NCBI GenBank assembly: GCA_050485685.1
Contig: JBJHBW010000015.1
Location: 11,236-75,235, forward strand
DNA from: JBJHBP01 sp050485685
GTDB taxonomy: Bacteria > Pseudomonadota > Gammaproteobacteria > Steroidobacterales > Rariloculaceae
Length of the DNA stretch: 64,000 bases
Direction of reading: 5' to 3'
Made by a program: the position numbers and the translations under genes. Positions 44,101 through 53,105 of this stretch are shown here, in pieces; the stretch's first letter is position 1; each line of letters opens with the position of its first letter. The notes under the pieces were generated by a model. That model searched no databases. It saw nothing but the letters and a program-made list of their open reading frames with translations, and was not told the DNA's origin.

Positions 44101-45981
44101 ATGTTTCGCTATTTCGAAACTCTGGTAGATCCCTACCCGCAGAACGCGCCGGATACGCCACCACGCCGCCTGTTGCCATTCCTGATGCACTACTCGCGGC
44201 CGGTCATGCCATGGCTGATCATCGTGTCGCTGCTGACCGCAACGATTTCCGCACTCGAGATCGTCCTGTTCAGTTTCATCGGCTCGCTGGTGGACTGGCT
44301 GGCGGATGCAGACCGTGCGACGTTCCTGGCCGAACATGGCGGCAAGCTGGCCGCGATGGGCGTGCTGATCATTATCGGACTGCCGCTGCTGGCCTTGGTG
44401 CAGTCACTATTCCTGCACCAGACGATCTTCGGCAACTACCCGATGATCTCGCGCTGGCTGGCGCACCGATACATTCTCGGCCAGAGCATGCACTTCTTTC
44501 AGGACGAATTCGCCGGGCGGGTCTCACAGAAGGTCATGCAGACCGCGCTCGCCATTCGCGAGACCGTGCTGAAGATGATGGAAGTCTTCATGTACGTGCT
44601 GGTCTATTTCACCGGCGCGATGATCGTCATCGGCACAGCCGAGATGTGGCTTATCGTGCCACTGCTCGCATGGCTGTGCGGTTATATCACGCTCATCGTG
44701 TACTTCGTGCCCAGGCTGCGGCGGGTGTCCATGGCTCAGGCCGATGCGCGCGCGCAGATGACCGGACGTGTCGTCGACAGTTATACCAACATCCAGACCA
44801 TCAAGCTGTTTGCCCACACCCTGCGTGAACAGGACTATGCACGCGATGCCATGCAGGGCTTTCTGCAGACGGTGCACCGGCAGATGAGACTGGTCACGAA
44901 ACTGACGCTCTGCCTGCAATCCATCAATTCCCTGCTGCTGGCTTCGATCGGTGGCATCGCCATTTACGCATGGCTTCTGCAGTCACTGACGCTGGGTGCG
45001 ATCGCAGTGGCGCTTGCGCTGATCATGCGTATTCGCGCCATGTCGAACTGGATACTCTGGGAAGTCGCCGGACTGTTCGAGAACATCGGGACCGTTCAGG
45101 ACGGGATCAATACGATTGCCCAGCCCCTTGCTGTGACCGATCCTGAGGGTGCTGCGGAACTCTCCGTGAAGCGCGGCGAGATACGGTTCGAGAACGTCCG
45201 TTTTCACTACGGGCGCGACGCCGGCGTGATCGAGGATCTGTCAATCACGATTCGTCCCGGTGAACGCGTTGGCATAGTCGGCCGCTCAGGCGCAGGAAAG
45301 TCCACGCTGTTGAATCTGCTGCTGCGCTTCTATGACCTGGAAGGCGGACGCATACTGATAGATGATCAGGATATCGCCGGTGTGACCCAGGAATCGCTGC
45401 GACGCCATATCGGCATGGTCACACAGGACACATCGCTGTTGCACCGATCCATTCGTGACAACATCCGCTACGGTCGCCCTGATGCCACCGAACAGCAGAT
45501 CATCGATGCCGCACGTCGCGCGCACGCGCATGAGTTCATCGGCGACCTGAGCGACCGCAAAGGTCGGCGTGGATACGATGCGCACGTCGGCGAACGGGGC
45601 GTGAAGCTTTCAGGAGGGCAGCGCCAGCGTATAGCCATTGCGCGTGTGCTTCTTAAGGATGCACCCATCCTGCTGCTGGACGAGGCGACCTCGGCACTGG
45701 ACTCCGAAGTCGAAGCAGCCATCCAGGAACAGCTTTACACGCTGATGGCAGGCAAGACTGTCATCGCGATTGCCCACCGGCTCTCCACGATTGCTGTTCT
45801 GGACCGGCTGCTGGTCATGGAACAGGGACGTATCGTCGAAACCGGTAGCCATGAGCAGTTACTGCGGAATGGTGGGCTCTACGCAGCCCTGTGGCACCGC
45901 CAGTCCGGCGGTTTTCTTGGCCTGGACGTGGACGGGCGCGACGCGAGGGCTGCGGTCGATCCCTTATCCGGGCAATGTTAG
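44101..45981 (+). CDS. ABC exporter (fused permease and ATPase)
   Basis: A 626-residue half-transporter of the MsbA/ABC multidrug or lipid exporter class: six hydrophobic helices (about residues 35-340), then an ATPase domain with Walker A GRSGAGKST, signature LSGGQRQRIA, Walker B ILLLDEATS and the switch His in AHRLS. It should work as a homodimer in the inner membrane. ATG 44101 has GAGGTG at 8 nt; the open frame upstream of it reaches into the divergent lipoprotein gene and is not credible. The substrate is unknown. Confidence 0.93.
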   Translation: MFRYFETLVDPYPQNAPDTPPRRLLPFLMHYSRPVMPWLIIVSLLTATISALEIVLFSFIGSLVDWLADADRATFLAEHGGKLAAMGVLIIIGLPLLALVQSLFLHQTIFGNYPMISRWLAHRYILGQSMHFFQDEFAGRVSQKVMQTALAIRETVLKMMEVFMYVLVYFTGAMIVIGTAEMWLIVPLLAWLCGYITLIVYFVPRLRRVSMAQADARAQMTGRVVDSYTNIQTIKLFAHTLREQDYARDAMQGFLQTVHRQMRLVTKLTLCLQSINSLLLASIGGIAIYAWLLQSLTLGAIAVALALIMRIRAMSNWILWEVAGLFENIGTVQDGINTIAQPLAVTDPEGAAELSVKRGEIRFENVRFHYGRDAGVIEDLSITIRPGERVGIVGRSGAGKSTLLNLLLRFYDLEGGRILIDDQDIAGVTQESLRRHIGMVTQDTSLLHRSIRDNIRYGRPDATEQQIIDAARRAHAHEFIGDLSDRKGRRGYDAHVGERGVKLSGGQRQRIAIARVLLKDAPILLLDEATSALDSEVEAAIQEQLYTLMAGKTVIAIAHRLSTIAVLDRLLVMEQGRIVETGSHEQLLRNGGLYAALWHRQSGGFLGLDVDGRDARAAVDPLSGQC

Positions 45982-45990
45982 AGTGATCGA

Positions 45991-46227
45991 ATGAACAGAA
46001 TGGACCCGACACAACCGCAGGCGTCTGGCATCACCAGAATCCTTGCCAGTCAGACCGGGCCCGGCAAAGACAGCGGCTCGAACGGCGACGCTGACGACCA
46101 GGAGCATATGGATGAACTTCTGGATGAGGCGCTGGATGAAACCTTTCCGGCAAGTGACCCGGTCGCACTGACGCCGGAAAAGACGGATGCCGACGACGAA
46201 CCCGGCCGCGACGAGGACGACGAATAG
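45991..46227 (+). CDS. Small acidic protein with a DETFPASDP motif
   Basis: A 78-residue protein with a Ser/Gly/Gln-rich start and very acidic end. The centre, ELLDEALDETFPASDPVAL, is a motif I recognise from small uncharacterised bacterial proteins. There is no signal peptide or membrane helix. It starts 9 nt after the ABC transporter stop, so it is probably cotranscribed. The function is unknown; a second ATG lies three codons in. Confidence 0.7.
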   Translation: MNRMDPTQPQASGITRILASQTGPGKDSGSNGDADDQEHMDELLDEALDETFPASDPVALTPEKTDADDEPGRDEDDE

Positions 46228-46278
46228 CGGGCCAGCGACCGAGCAGGCGGTCGGCACGTTGTCGTGGCAACGAGACTG

Positions 46279-46878
46279 TCAGCGCCTTACGGTGCCTTTC
46301 GCTGTCGTCGGTAGATACTGGTGCACGTAACGCCACAGCGTTGTCGCCACCAGCGCGTGGTCTATGCTGCCGGTGAGCAGCAGCTCCGGAATCCTTTCCT
46401 CCGGCACCAGCTCCAGCTCCGTCTGTTCCGCGCCCTCATTGCGGATAGGACCCACCGGCTCGGCCAGTTCGGCCACGAAGCTATGAAGGCGATTCGCGAA
46501 CAATGCCGGATTCGGATTCACCGAACCCAGCGGGCGGACACCCGAAGCCCGATAGCCTGTCTCCTCAAGACACTCGCGCACCGCTGCTGTCTGGGGATCC
46601 TCTCCTGAGTCCACCAGACCGCCGGGAATCTCCAGCGTCACCTCTCCGGGACCATGCCGATACTGACGCACCATGACGATCTCGCGTTGCGCGGTGACCG
46701 GCACGATCTGCACCCAGTCCACGGAAAGAATGCGATAGAAGTCGTGTATGCGACCATCCTGAGGAGACTTGACCCGGCTACACTCGACGCTGAAGATCCG
46801 GCAATCGATCAGAGACTGCCGCTCAACTTCAGGCCAGTCACCCACGTCCGTCCGGTTGTTGTCTTTACTTCGGTTCAA
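46279..46878 (-). CDS. Nudix hydrolase (ADP-ribose pyrophosphatase-like)
   Basis: A 199-residue protein with a complete Nudix box (GGLVDSGEDPQTAAVRECLEETGY). The upstream arrangement VRQYRHGPGEVTLEIPGG is typical of the NudF/ADP-ribose pyrophosphatase type. The substrate is not certain from sequence. It is 24 nt downstream of purA on the same strand. Confidence 0.88.
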   Translation of the reverse strand: MNRSKDNNRTDVGDWPEVERQSLIDCRIFSVECSRVKSPQDGRIHDFYRILSVDWVQIVPVTAQREIVMVRQYRHGPGEVTLEIPGGLVDSGEDPQTAAVRECLEETGYRASGVRPLGSVNPNPALFANRLHSFVAELAEPVGPIRNEGAEQTELELVPEERIPELLLTGSIDHALVATTLWRYVHQYLPTTAKGTVRR

Positions 46879-46902
46879 AGGTCACCCGCATACGGGCATC
46901 GC

Positions 46903-48198
46903 TCACTCGTCAAACGGATGTCTGCGCACAATCACCGCATCCCGTGACGGGCCTGTCGACACCACATCCACGCCGATTCCCAGCAACGCCTCCAGCCTTG
47001 CGATGAAACCGCGTGCTTCGGAGGGCAGTCGATCGAAGTCTGTCACGCCTGACGTAGGCTGCGACCAGCCCGGCATGGTCTCGTAGACCGGCTCGCAGTC
47101 CGCGTATCTTTCGATAAGCAGCGGCATAGTGTCGATGACACGACCATCCAGTCTGTAGCCTATGCAGATCTTGACCTCGTCCAGTCCGTCCAGCACGTCC
47201 AGTTTGGTCAGGCACAGACCGTCGAGGCTGTTCGTGAACACCGCACGCCTGAGCGCAACGGCGTCGAACCAGCCGCAGCGTCTTGCCCTGCCGGTTGTCG
47301 AACCGAACTCCGCGCCGACTTCCCCCAGATGCCTGCCCACTGCATCGAACAGCTCCGTAGGCAGTGGCCCTGCGCCAACCCGTGTGGTGTAGGCTTTCAC
47401 GATCCCCAGTACGTAATCCACGGACCGGGGACCCATGCCCGTACCACTGGCGGCACCACCCATCGTGGTGTTGGAAGAAGTCACGTAAGGATAGGTGCCA
47501 AGATCAATGTCCAGCATCGCGCCCTGAGCACCCTCGAACAGCACTGACTTGCCATCCACTTCGCATTGCCGGAGAAACTCGGTGACATCGATGACCAGAG
47601 GCTTGACGCGCTCCCCAAGCGCCAGCACGGCATCGAGTTCCTGCGCCGGATCCACGACAGGCGCGTCGTAGTAGTGCTTGAGCATGAAATTATGCATGTC
47701 CAGCAATCGCTCAAGCTTTTCCTTCAGCGACTGCGGCGCGAAAAGATCTGCGACCCGCAACGCACGCCGCCCGACCTTGTCCTCGTAGGCGGGACCGATG
47801 CCACGACCGGTTGTGCCTATCGCCGCCGCACCGCTGGCCTGCTCGCGAGCGCGATCCAGAGCCATATGCGACGACAGAATCAGCGGACAGGCCGGCGACA
47901 CACGCAGCCTTTCCTCGACCGGGACGCCACGATTGAGCAGTTCGTCCATTTCCTCGGTGAGCGCAGCCAGGGAGACAACAACTCCATTGCCGATCAGGCA
48001 CATCACTCCCGAATGAAGAACTCCCGACGGGATGAGATGCAATATGGTTTTCTGATCGCCGATGACCAGCGTATGACCGGCATTGTGACCGCCCTGGAAA
48101 CGCACGACCGCCTGCGCGCGACGCGCAAGCACATCGACGACCGCGCCCTTGCCCTCGTCGCCCCACTGGGTGCCAATCACGACTACGTTACGACCCAC
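46903..48198 (-). CDS. purA: Adenylosuccinate synthetase
   Basis: Catalyses GTP-dependent conversion of IMP and aspartate to adenylosuccinate in AMP synthesis. The 431-residue protein has the P-loop GTQWGDEGKG, the GHNAGHTL motif and the C-terminal STGPSRDAVIV. It starts 1 nt after the DUF2065 gene. Confidence 0.97.
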   Translation of the reverse strand: MGRNVVVIGTQWGDEGKGAVVDVLARRAQAVVRFQGGHNAGHTLVIGDQKTILHLIPSGVLHSGVMCLIGNGVVVSLAALTEEMDELLNRGVPVEERLRVSPACPLILSSHMALDRAREQASGAAAIGTTGRGIGPAYEDKVGRRALRVADLFAPQSLKEKLERLLDMHNFMLKHYYDAPVVDPAQELDAVLALGERVKPLVIDVTEFLRQCEVDGKSVLFEGAQGAMLDIDLGTYPYVTSSNTTMGGAASGTGMGPRSVDYVLGIVKAYTTRVGAGPLPTELFDAVGRHLGEVGAEFGSTTGRARRCGWFDAVALRRAVFTNSLDGLCLTKLDVLDGLDEVKICIGYRLDGRVIDTMPLLIERYADCEPVYETMPGWSQPTSGVTDFDRLPSEARGFIARLEALLGIGVDVVSTGPSRDAVIVRRHPFDE

Positions 48199-48199
48199 G

Positions 48200-48391
48200 C
48201 TAACCTCTCACCAGATACAGCAGCAACAATCCGAGCACCACGATCACAAGACCGGTAGTCCTCAACTTCTGATCATCCAGCTGTGCCAGAACGACCAGAC
48301 CACGACGCCAGCCCTGCGGCGACGCAAACGGAATCAGGCCTTCGATGATCAGGTAGAACGCCAGACCCGCAAAAAGATCAGACCACGCCAC
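48200..48391 (-). CDS. DUF2065 small membrane protein (YjeT-like)
   Basis: A 63-residue protein with two hydrophobic helices flanking a basic loop (SPQGWRRGL). In E. coli the homologue yjeT lies between hflC and purA. Here it is directly between hflX and purA. Function unknown. Confidence 0.88.
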   Translation of the reverse strand: MAWSDLFAGLAFYLIIEGLIPFASPQGWRRGLVVLAQLDDQKLRTTGLVIVVLGLLLLYLVRG

Positions 48392-48424
48392 GCGGCCTCC
48401 TCGTCAGTTTCAATCCAGAGGAAC

Positions 48425-49762
48425 TTAGGCGATGGTGGAACAGGACGCTTCCTGATCCAGCGGCCGAAAGTCATTCTCCGCGAGGCCTTCGCTCCGCCGC
48501 AGCTCGTCCCAGCGGCTTGCGGTCAACTGCACGTCCAGCGTCCAGCCACCGGTATCGTCAGCCTGCTCGCCCCGAACGGCCTGCCACTCGAAAAGCCTTG
48601 CCCGGGCGCGACTCTTGGTCGGACCCAGAAAGATCTGCCCGCTGATCAGGTGACCCACGGCAAGCCGGCGAATCGCGTCGCGAAGCTCATCGATGCCCTG
48701 ACCGGTTATCGCGGAAACCTCCAGTCGCCTCCCCTTCAGCCTGTCGCCGGAAAGATCCCCTCCGGACCAGGCTGGAGAAACACTGCTTGCCGCAGCGACC
48801 CTGTCGCACTTATTGTACACACGCAGCATCGGCCGGTCGGCGGCACCGATCTCGCCGATCACGTTTTCAACCTGCCGGCACCGGTCTTCGTGATGCGGAT
48901 CGCTGGCATCGATGACGTGCAGCAGCAGCGCGGCTTCACGTGTTTCGGTCAATGTGGAACGGAAGGCGGCGACGAGCTCATGAGGCAGGTCCCGAACGAA
49001 TCCGACGGTATCGACCAGCAGCACCTCGTCGCCGCCACCCAGCGGCAACCTGCGTATGGTCGGGTCCAGCGTTGCAAACAGCTGATCACGTGCCTGAAGC
49101 GACGCGCCACAGAGTGTGTTGAAAAGTGTTGTCTTGCCGGCGTTGGTATAGCCGACCAGCGCCACCACAGGGACCGCAGTGCGCAATCGCTCGCGCCGGC
49201 TCACTTCACGACGCCTGTCCACCCGTTCCAGCCGCTCGTTCAGGTAACGGATGCGCCGTGCAAGCAGGCGGCGGTCGGTTTCGAGCTGAGTTTCACCCGG
49301 TCCACGCAGTCCGATACCACCCTTCTGCCGTTCCAGGTGAGTCCAGCCACGTACCAGGCGGGTGGAAAGGTGCTTCAACTGCGCAAGTTCAACCTGCAGC
49401 TTGCCCTCGAACGTCGCCGCCCGCTGAGCGAAGATGTCGAGAATCAGTCCGTTCCTGTCCAGCACGCGCGCGCACAGGGCACGCTCGAGGTTACGTTCCT
49501 GGCTGGGCGTCAGTGGCTGGTTGACGAGCAGCAGCTCGACGTTGGATTCACGGACCTTCTCCGCAAGCTCCTCAACCTTGCCGCGGCCTATGAAGTAACG
49601 CGCATCCGGCCTCTCGCGACGCGCATGCACCTCCTCTATGATCCGCGCTCCGGCGGATTCGGCGAGTGCCCTGAATTCCTGTGTTTCATCGTCATCACAG
49701 GAGCGGGCCAGACCAATGTTGAGAAGCAGCGTGTTCTCACCGCTGCGTGGACGATCAAGCAA
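48425..49762 (-). CDS. hflX: Ribosome-associated GTPase HflX
   Basis: A GTPase that splits stalled or hibernating ribosomes. The 445-residue protein has the N-terminal HflX domain (TLLLNIGLARSC...), a helical region with GIGLRGPGETQLETDRR, the GTPase domain (GYTNAGKTT, DTVGFVRDLPH, NKCD) and a C-terminal extension. It follows hfq by 29 nt, as in E. coli. Confidence 0.95.
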   Translation of the reverse strand: MLDRPRSGENTLLLNIGLARSCDDDETQEFRALAESAGARIIEEVHARRERPDARYFIGRGKVEELAEKVRESNVELLLVNQPLTPSQERNLERALCARVLDRNGLILDIFAQRAATFEGKLQVELAQLKHLSTRLVRGWTHLERQKGGIGLRGPGETQLETDRRLLARRIRYLNERLERVDRRREVSRRERLRTAVPVVALVGYTNAGKTTLFNTLCGASLQARDQLFATLDPTIRRLPLGGGDEVLLVDTVGFVRDLPHELVAAFRSTLTETREAALLLHVIDASDPHHEDRCRQVENVIGEIGAADRPMLRVYNKCDRVAAASSVSPAWSGGDLSGDRLKGRRLEVSAITGQGIDELRDAIRRLAVGHLISGQIFLGPTKSRARARLFEWQAVRGEQADDTGGWTLDVQLTASRWDELRRSEGLAENDFRPLDQEASCSTIA

Positions 49763-49791
49763 TCAATACTCCGAGCCGGCCACGCCGGCAT

Positions 49792-50034
49792 TCAGTCCTC
49801 GCTGTCGTCGTCATCCGATGATGGCAGGCGAACATTGCGCGACGGCACAACGGTGGAGATCGCATGCTTGTAAACCATCTGGCTGACGCTGTTTCGCAGC
49901 AACACAACGAACTGGTCAAACGAATCGATCTGCCCCTGGAGCTTGATACCGTTTACCAGATAGATCGATACCGGCACTTTCTCCTTGCGCAGTGCATTCA
50001 GGAACGGATCCTGCAGAGACTGACCTTTGGCCAT
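49792..50034 (-). CDS. hfq: RNA chaperone Hfq
   Basis: An 80-residue Sm-like protein that forms a hexamer and pairs small RNAs with mRNAs. The Sm1 motif (VSIYLVNGIKLQGQIDSFDQFVVLL) and Sm2 motif (YKHAISTVVPSR) are intact. The C-terminal tail is short and acidic (SSDDDDSED), compared with the roughly 30-residue tail of E. coli Hfq. Confidence 0.97.
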   Translation of the reverse strand: MAKGQSLQDPFLNALRKEKVPVSIYLVNGIKLQGQIDSFDQFVVLLRNSVSQMVYKHAISTVVPSRNVRLPSSDDDDSED

Positions 50035-50124
50035 GAGTATCCCCTGTTATTGTTAGTGTCTATCGAGATCAGGGCCTTGTCATTCGCGTGCGACCGCGCC
50101 TCCTGAAATCTCGCTCCGATAATT

Positions 50125-50143
50125 TGTTCCGCCAACGGGAACA
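50125..50143 (-). promoter_or_regulatory. Inverted repeat upstream of hfq
   Basis: TGTTCC-N7-GGAACA is a perfect 6-bp inverted repeat in the 153-bp gap between miaA and hfq, next to A/T-rich promoter-like sequence (TAATAT, TTAACA). It could be a repressor site or a leader hairpin. No family can be assigned. Confidence 0.35.
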
Positions 50144-50187
50144 TGTTAATCCCACAGACTCAAAATATTATCACAGCTTTGCAGATT

Positions 50188-51135
50188 TCAGGCCCAGTCC
50201 CGCAGCACTTCAGTCAGAATCTCTCGTGCCGCCACCTGCTCCCTCGCGCCCGGCACACTGACCAGACTCCGGATCCATGGCTCACCACGCAACCAGGTCA
50301 GCTGCCGCTTGGCCAGCCTGCGGGTGGCCACGATAGCCTGCTCTCGCGCGACCTCCAGATCGCAGGCACCGGCCAGGTGCGCCCACAACTGCCGGTACCC
50401 CACCGCGCGAACAGCCGGCGTGTCGGCAGTCAGATCGCCACGGCTCCACAGCGCCCTGACCTCCGCCAGCAGACCGGCGTCCATCATCGCGTCGAAACGT
50501 CGGGCAATGCCGAGCGCCAGTGCGCTGCGGTCAGACGGAATCAGTGCAAAGGCCTGCACATCCACCGGCGAAGGACCCGACCGCCTCGCTTGCAGGCTGC
50601 TCAGCGGCTGTCCGGTAAGCTCCCAGACCTCCAGGGCGCGCTGGATGCGCTGGCGATCAGCGGGCGCAATGCGAGCTGCGGCAACCGGATCCAATTCGGC
50701 AAGCCGGGCATGCATGGCCGGCCACCCGGATTCTGCCGCCTGCTCATCGATCGCAGCGCGCACGTCCGGATCGGCGTCCGGTATGTCAGCCAGTCCACCC
50801 GTCAGGGCTCTGAGATAGAGCAGGGTTCCACCAGTCACGACCGGAATTCGTCCTCGAGCCTGAATGGTACTGATCACTTTGAGTGCGTCACTGCGAAAGC
50901 GCCCGGCCGAATAACTTTGCGCAGGATCGAGAATATCTATCAGGTGATGCGGCACCCGCGCTCGCACGGCTGGCGACGGCTTTGCCGTACCGATGTCCAT
51001 GCCCCGGTACACCATCGCCGAGTCCATGCTGATGACTTCCAGCGGCCAGTCCTCAGCCAGGCGCAGAACGAGGTCGGTCTTGCCTGTGCCCGTGGGACCT
51101 GTGACACACAGGCATTTCAGGTCGACAGTGCTCAC
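50188..51135 (-). CDS. miaA: tRNA dimethylallyltransferase MiaA
   Basis: Adds dimethylallyl to A37 of tRNAs reading UNN codons. The 315-residue product has the P-loop GPTGTGKTDL, the DSAMVYRGMDIGTAKP motif and VPHHLIDILDP. It follows mutL by 12 nt. Confidence 0.95.
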   Translation of the reverse strand: MSTVDLKCLCVTGPTGTGKTDLVLRLAEDWPLEVISMDSAMVYRGMDIGTAKPSPAVRARVPHHLIDILDPAQSYSAGRFRSDALKVISTIQARGRIPVVTGGTLLYLRALTGGLADIPDADPDVRAAIDEQAAESGWPAMHARLAELDPVAAARIAPADRQRIQRALEVWELTGQPLSSLQARRSGPSPVDVQAFALIPSDRSALALGIARRFDAMMDAGLLAEVRALWSRGDLTADTPAVRAVGYRQLWAHLAGACDLEVAREQAIVATRRLAKRQLTWLRGEPWIRSLVSVPGAREQVAAREILTEVLRDWA

Positions 51136-51147
51136 CGCGAATGCGTC

Positions 51148-53001
51148 TCAGCGACCACGCAGAAAAAGGCGGTCCATTTCAGGAATGGTGATTCTGGTCC
51201 ACGTGGGCCGGCCATGGTTGCACTGATCGATACGCTCCGTGCGCTCCATCTCGCGCAGCAACGCATTCATCTCAGCAACGCTGAGGCGCCGGTTCGCACG
51301 CACCGCACCATGACAGGCCATGGTGGACAGCAGTTCGTGCGCAACGCCTTCGATGCGATCGGGCGACTTGCCGGACACCAGATCCGCCAGCACATCCCGT
51401 ATCAGCGATTCCACCGAACCATCGGTGAGCAGCGCAGGCACAGCCCGCACCTGAACCAGCTGCTCGCCGCGACGAAGCACGTCGAAACCGAGCCGGGCAA
51501 GCGCGTCCGAATGCCTGTCGGCAGCTTCCGCCTCTGTCGCAGACACCCTGACTTCCACAGGCATCAGCAGCGCCTGACTTTTCAACCCCTCGTCCTGCCA
51601 GGCCCGCTTCATCTTTTCGTAGGTAATGCGCTCATGCGCGGCATGCATGTCCACGATGATCAGCCCGTCGGCACTTTCGGCGAGCAGATAGATGCCAGCC
51701 AGCTGGGCGAGCGCATAGCCGAATGGCGGCGCAACCGATGATTCGCCCTGGTCGGAAATTTCCGGCGCCACCGCCGCCTCACGCACGGCTGATGCATGAA
51801 GCCGCTCGTACAATGGCAGGTACTCACTGACACGAGCCGGCACCGGCACAACGCCAGACGCTGAAGCCTGCGGTCGTGAAGCTGTCGACGACGTGTCCGA
51901 GCGGCTCGCCTGAGCGCCGAAAAGTGACGATGCAGCGGCCGGCGGAACTGTCATTGCCGGCACCGGAGTATCGATAGTACGCGTCTCTGTCGAGGCCGTA
52001 CCCGTCAGCTTTCTGGCCAGTGCTTCCTCGACTGTGCGGAACACGAAATCATGGACCAGACGTGTATCGCGGAAACGAATCTCGAGTTTTGCGGGATGCG
52101 CATTTACGTCCACCAGGCGCGGATCCAGATCCAGAAAAAGGATGAAAGCCGGTTGCCTGGACTGATAGAGCACGTCGCGATAACCGTGCCGGATCGCGTG
52201 ACGCAGCAACCGGTCGCGTACGAATCGACCGTTCACGAACGAATACTGCATATCAGGCTGGCTGCGCGAGAACGTTGGCGCGGCGAGCCAGCCGCGAAGC
52301 CGTAGACCGCGATGGTCACGCTCGATGTAACGAGCGCTGGCAAGAAACTCCTCGCCGCAGATATCAGCCACCCTGGCCTCCTGCGCAGCGCGATCTGCCG
52401 CCGGACCCAAAGTGAAAAGTTCCCTCCGGTTGTGGCGAAGCTTCCACTCCACATCGAAGCGGGTCAGTGACAGGTTGCGTACCACCGACTCCAGGTGACT
52501 GAACTCGGTACGTTCGGTACGCAGAAACTTTCGCCGGGCCGGAGTATTGAAGAACAGGTCCCGAACCTCCACCGAAGTGCCCTGAGGATGGGGCGCCGGT
52601 CGTGCCGGCTGCAGTTCTCCGCCGTCGGCGACAACGCTCCAGGCCGAGTCGGTGCCCGCCTGTCGTGACGTGAGCACCAGCCGCGACACCGACGCTATGC
52701 TGGGCAGCGCTTCGCCGCGAAACCCCAGCGTCAACAGCGCTTCCAGATCATCCAGTGAACGAATCTTGCTCGTGGCATGACGGGAGAGCGCAAGCGGCAG
52801 CTCATCCTGCGCAATGCCGATGCCGTTGTCCGTCACACGAATAAGGCGAACACCACCTGCCTCAATGTCGATTTCGATGCGGGTTGCACCGGCATCCAGC
52901 GCGTTTTCCAACAGCTCCTTGACCACCGAGGCAGGTCGTTCAACGACCTCGCCCGCGGCGATCTGATCGATAAGCTGCGAGGGGAGCCGTCGAATTGCCA
53001 C
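51148..53001 (-). CDS. mutL: DNA mismatch repair protein MutL
   Basis: The GHKL ATPase that couples mismatch recognition to strand removal. The 617-residue protein has the N-terminal ATPase (ENALDAGAT, DNGIGI, TLGFRGEALPSIASV), a linker and a C-terminal dimerisation domain. I do not see the DQHAxxER endonuclease motif; the equivalent is DMHAAHERITYE, so it probably lacks nicking activity, as in E. coli with MutH. Confidence 0.95.
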   Translation of the reverse strand: MAIRRLPSQLIDQIAAGEVVERPASVVKELLENALDAGATRIEIDIEAGGVRLIRVTDNGIGIAQDELPLALSRHATSKIRSLDDLEALLTLGFRGEALPSIASVSRLVLTSRQAGTDSAWSVVADGGELQPARPAPHPQGTSVEVRDLFFNTPARRKFLRTERTEFSHLESVVRNLSLTRFDVEWKLRHNRRELFTLGPAADRAAQEARVADICGEEFLASARYIERDHRGLRLRGWLAAPTFSRSQPDMQYSFVNGRFVRDRLLRHAIRHGYRDVLYQSRQPAFILFLDLDPRLVDVNAHPAKLEIRFRDTRLVHDFVFRTVEEALARKLTGTASTETRTIDTPVPAMTVPPAAASSLFGAQASRSDTSSTASRPQASASGVVPVPARVSEYLPLYERLHASAVREAAVAPEISDQGESSVAPPFGYALAQLAGIYLLAESADGLIIVDMHAAHERITYEKMKRAWQDEGLKSQALLMPVEVRVSATEAEAADRHSDALARLGFDVLRRGEQLVQVRAVPALLTDGSVESLIRDVLADLVSGKSPDRIEGVAHELLSTMACHGAVRANRRLSVAEMNALLREMERTERIDQCNHGRPTWTRITIPEMDRLFLRGR

Positions 53002-53105
53002 GGCGGCATTGTTTCAGAGCGGGTCCCGGTAGATCAACCAGCCCGCGAGGCGCGGATCAGCAAGGCACCGGTGCGTGCGTGCGCTCGCTTCGGTGGTCAC
53101 GCACC

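Noticed and set aside
48149..51741. Long open frames opposite hflX, miaA and mutL
   Set aside because: Same GC-driven antisense effect; no Shine-Dalgarno or recognisable domain, while the minus-strand genes are textbook families.
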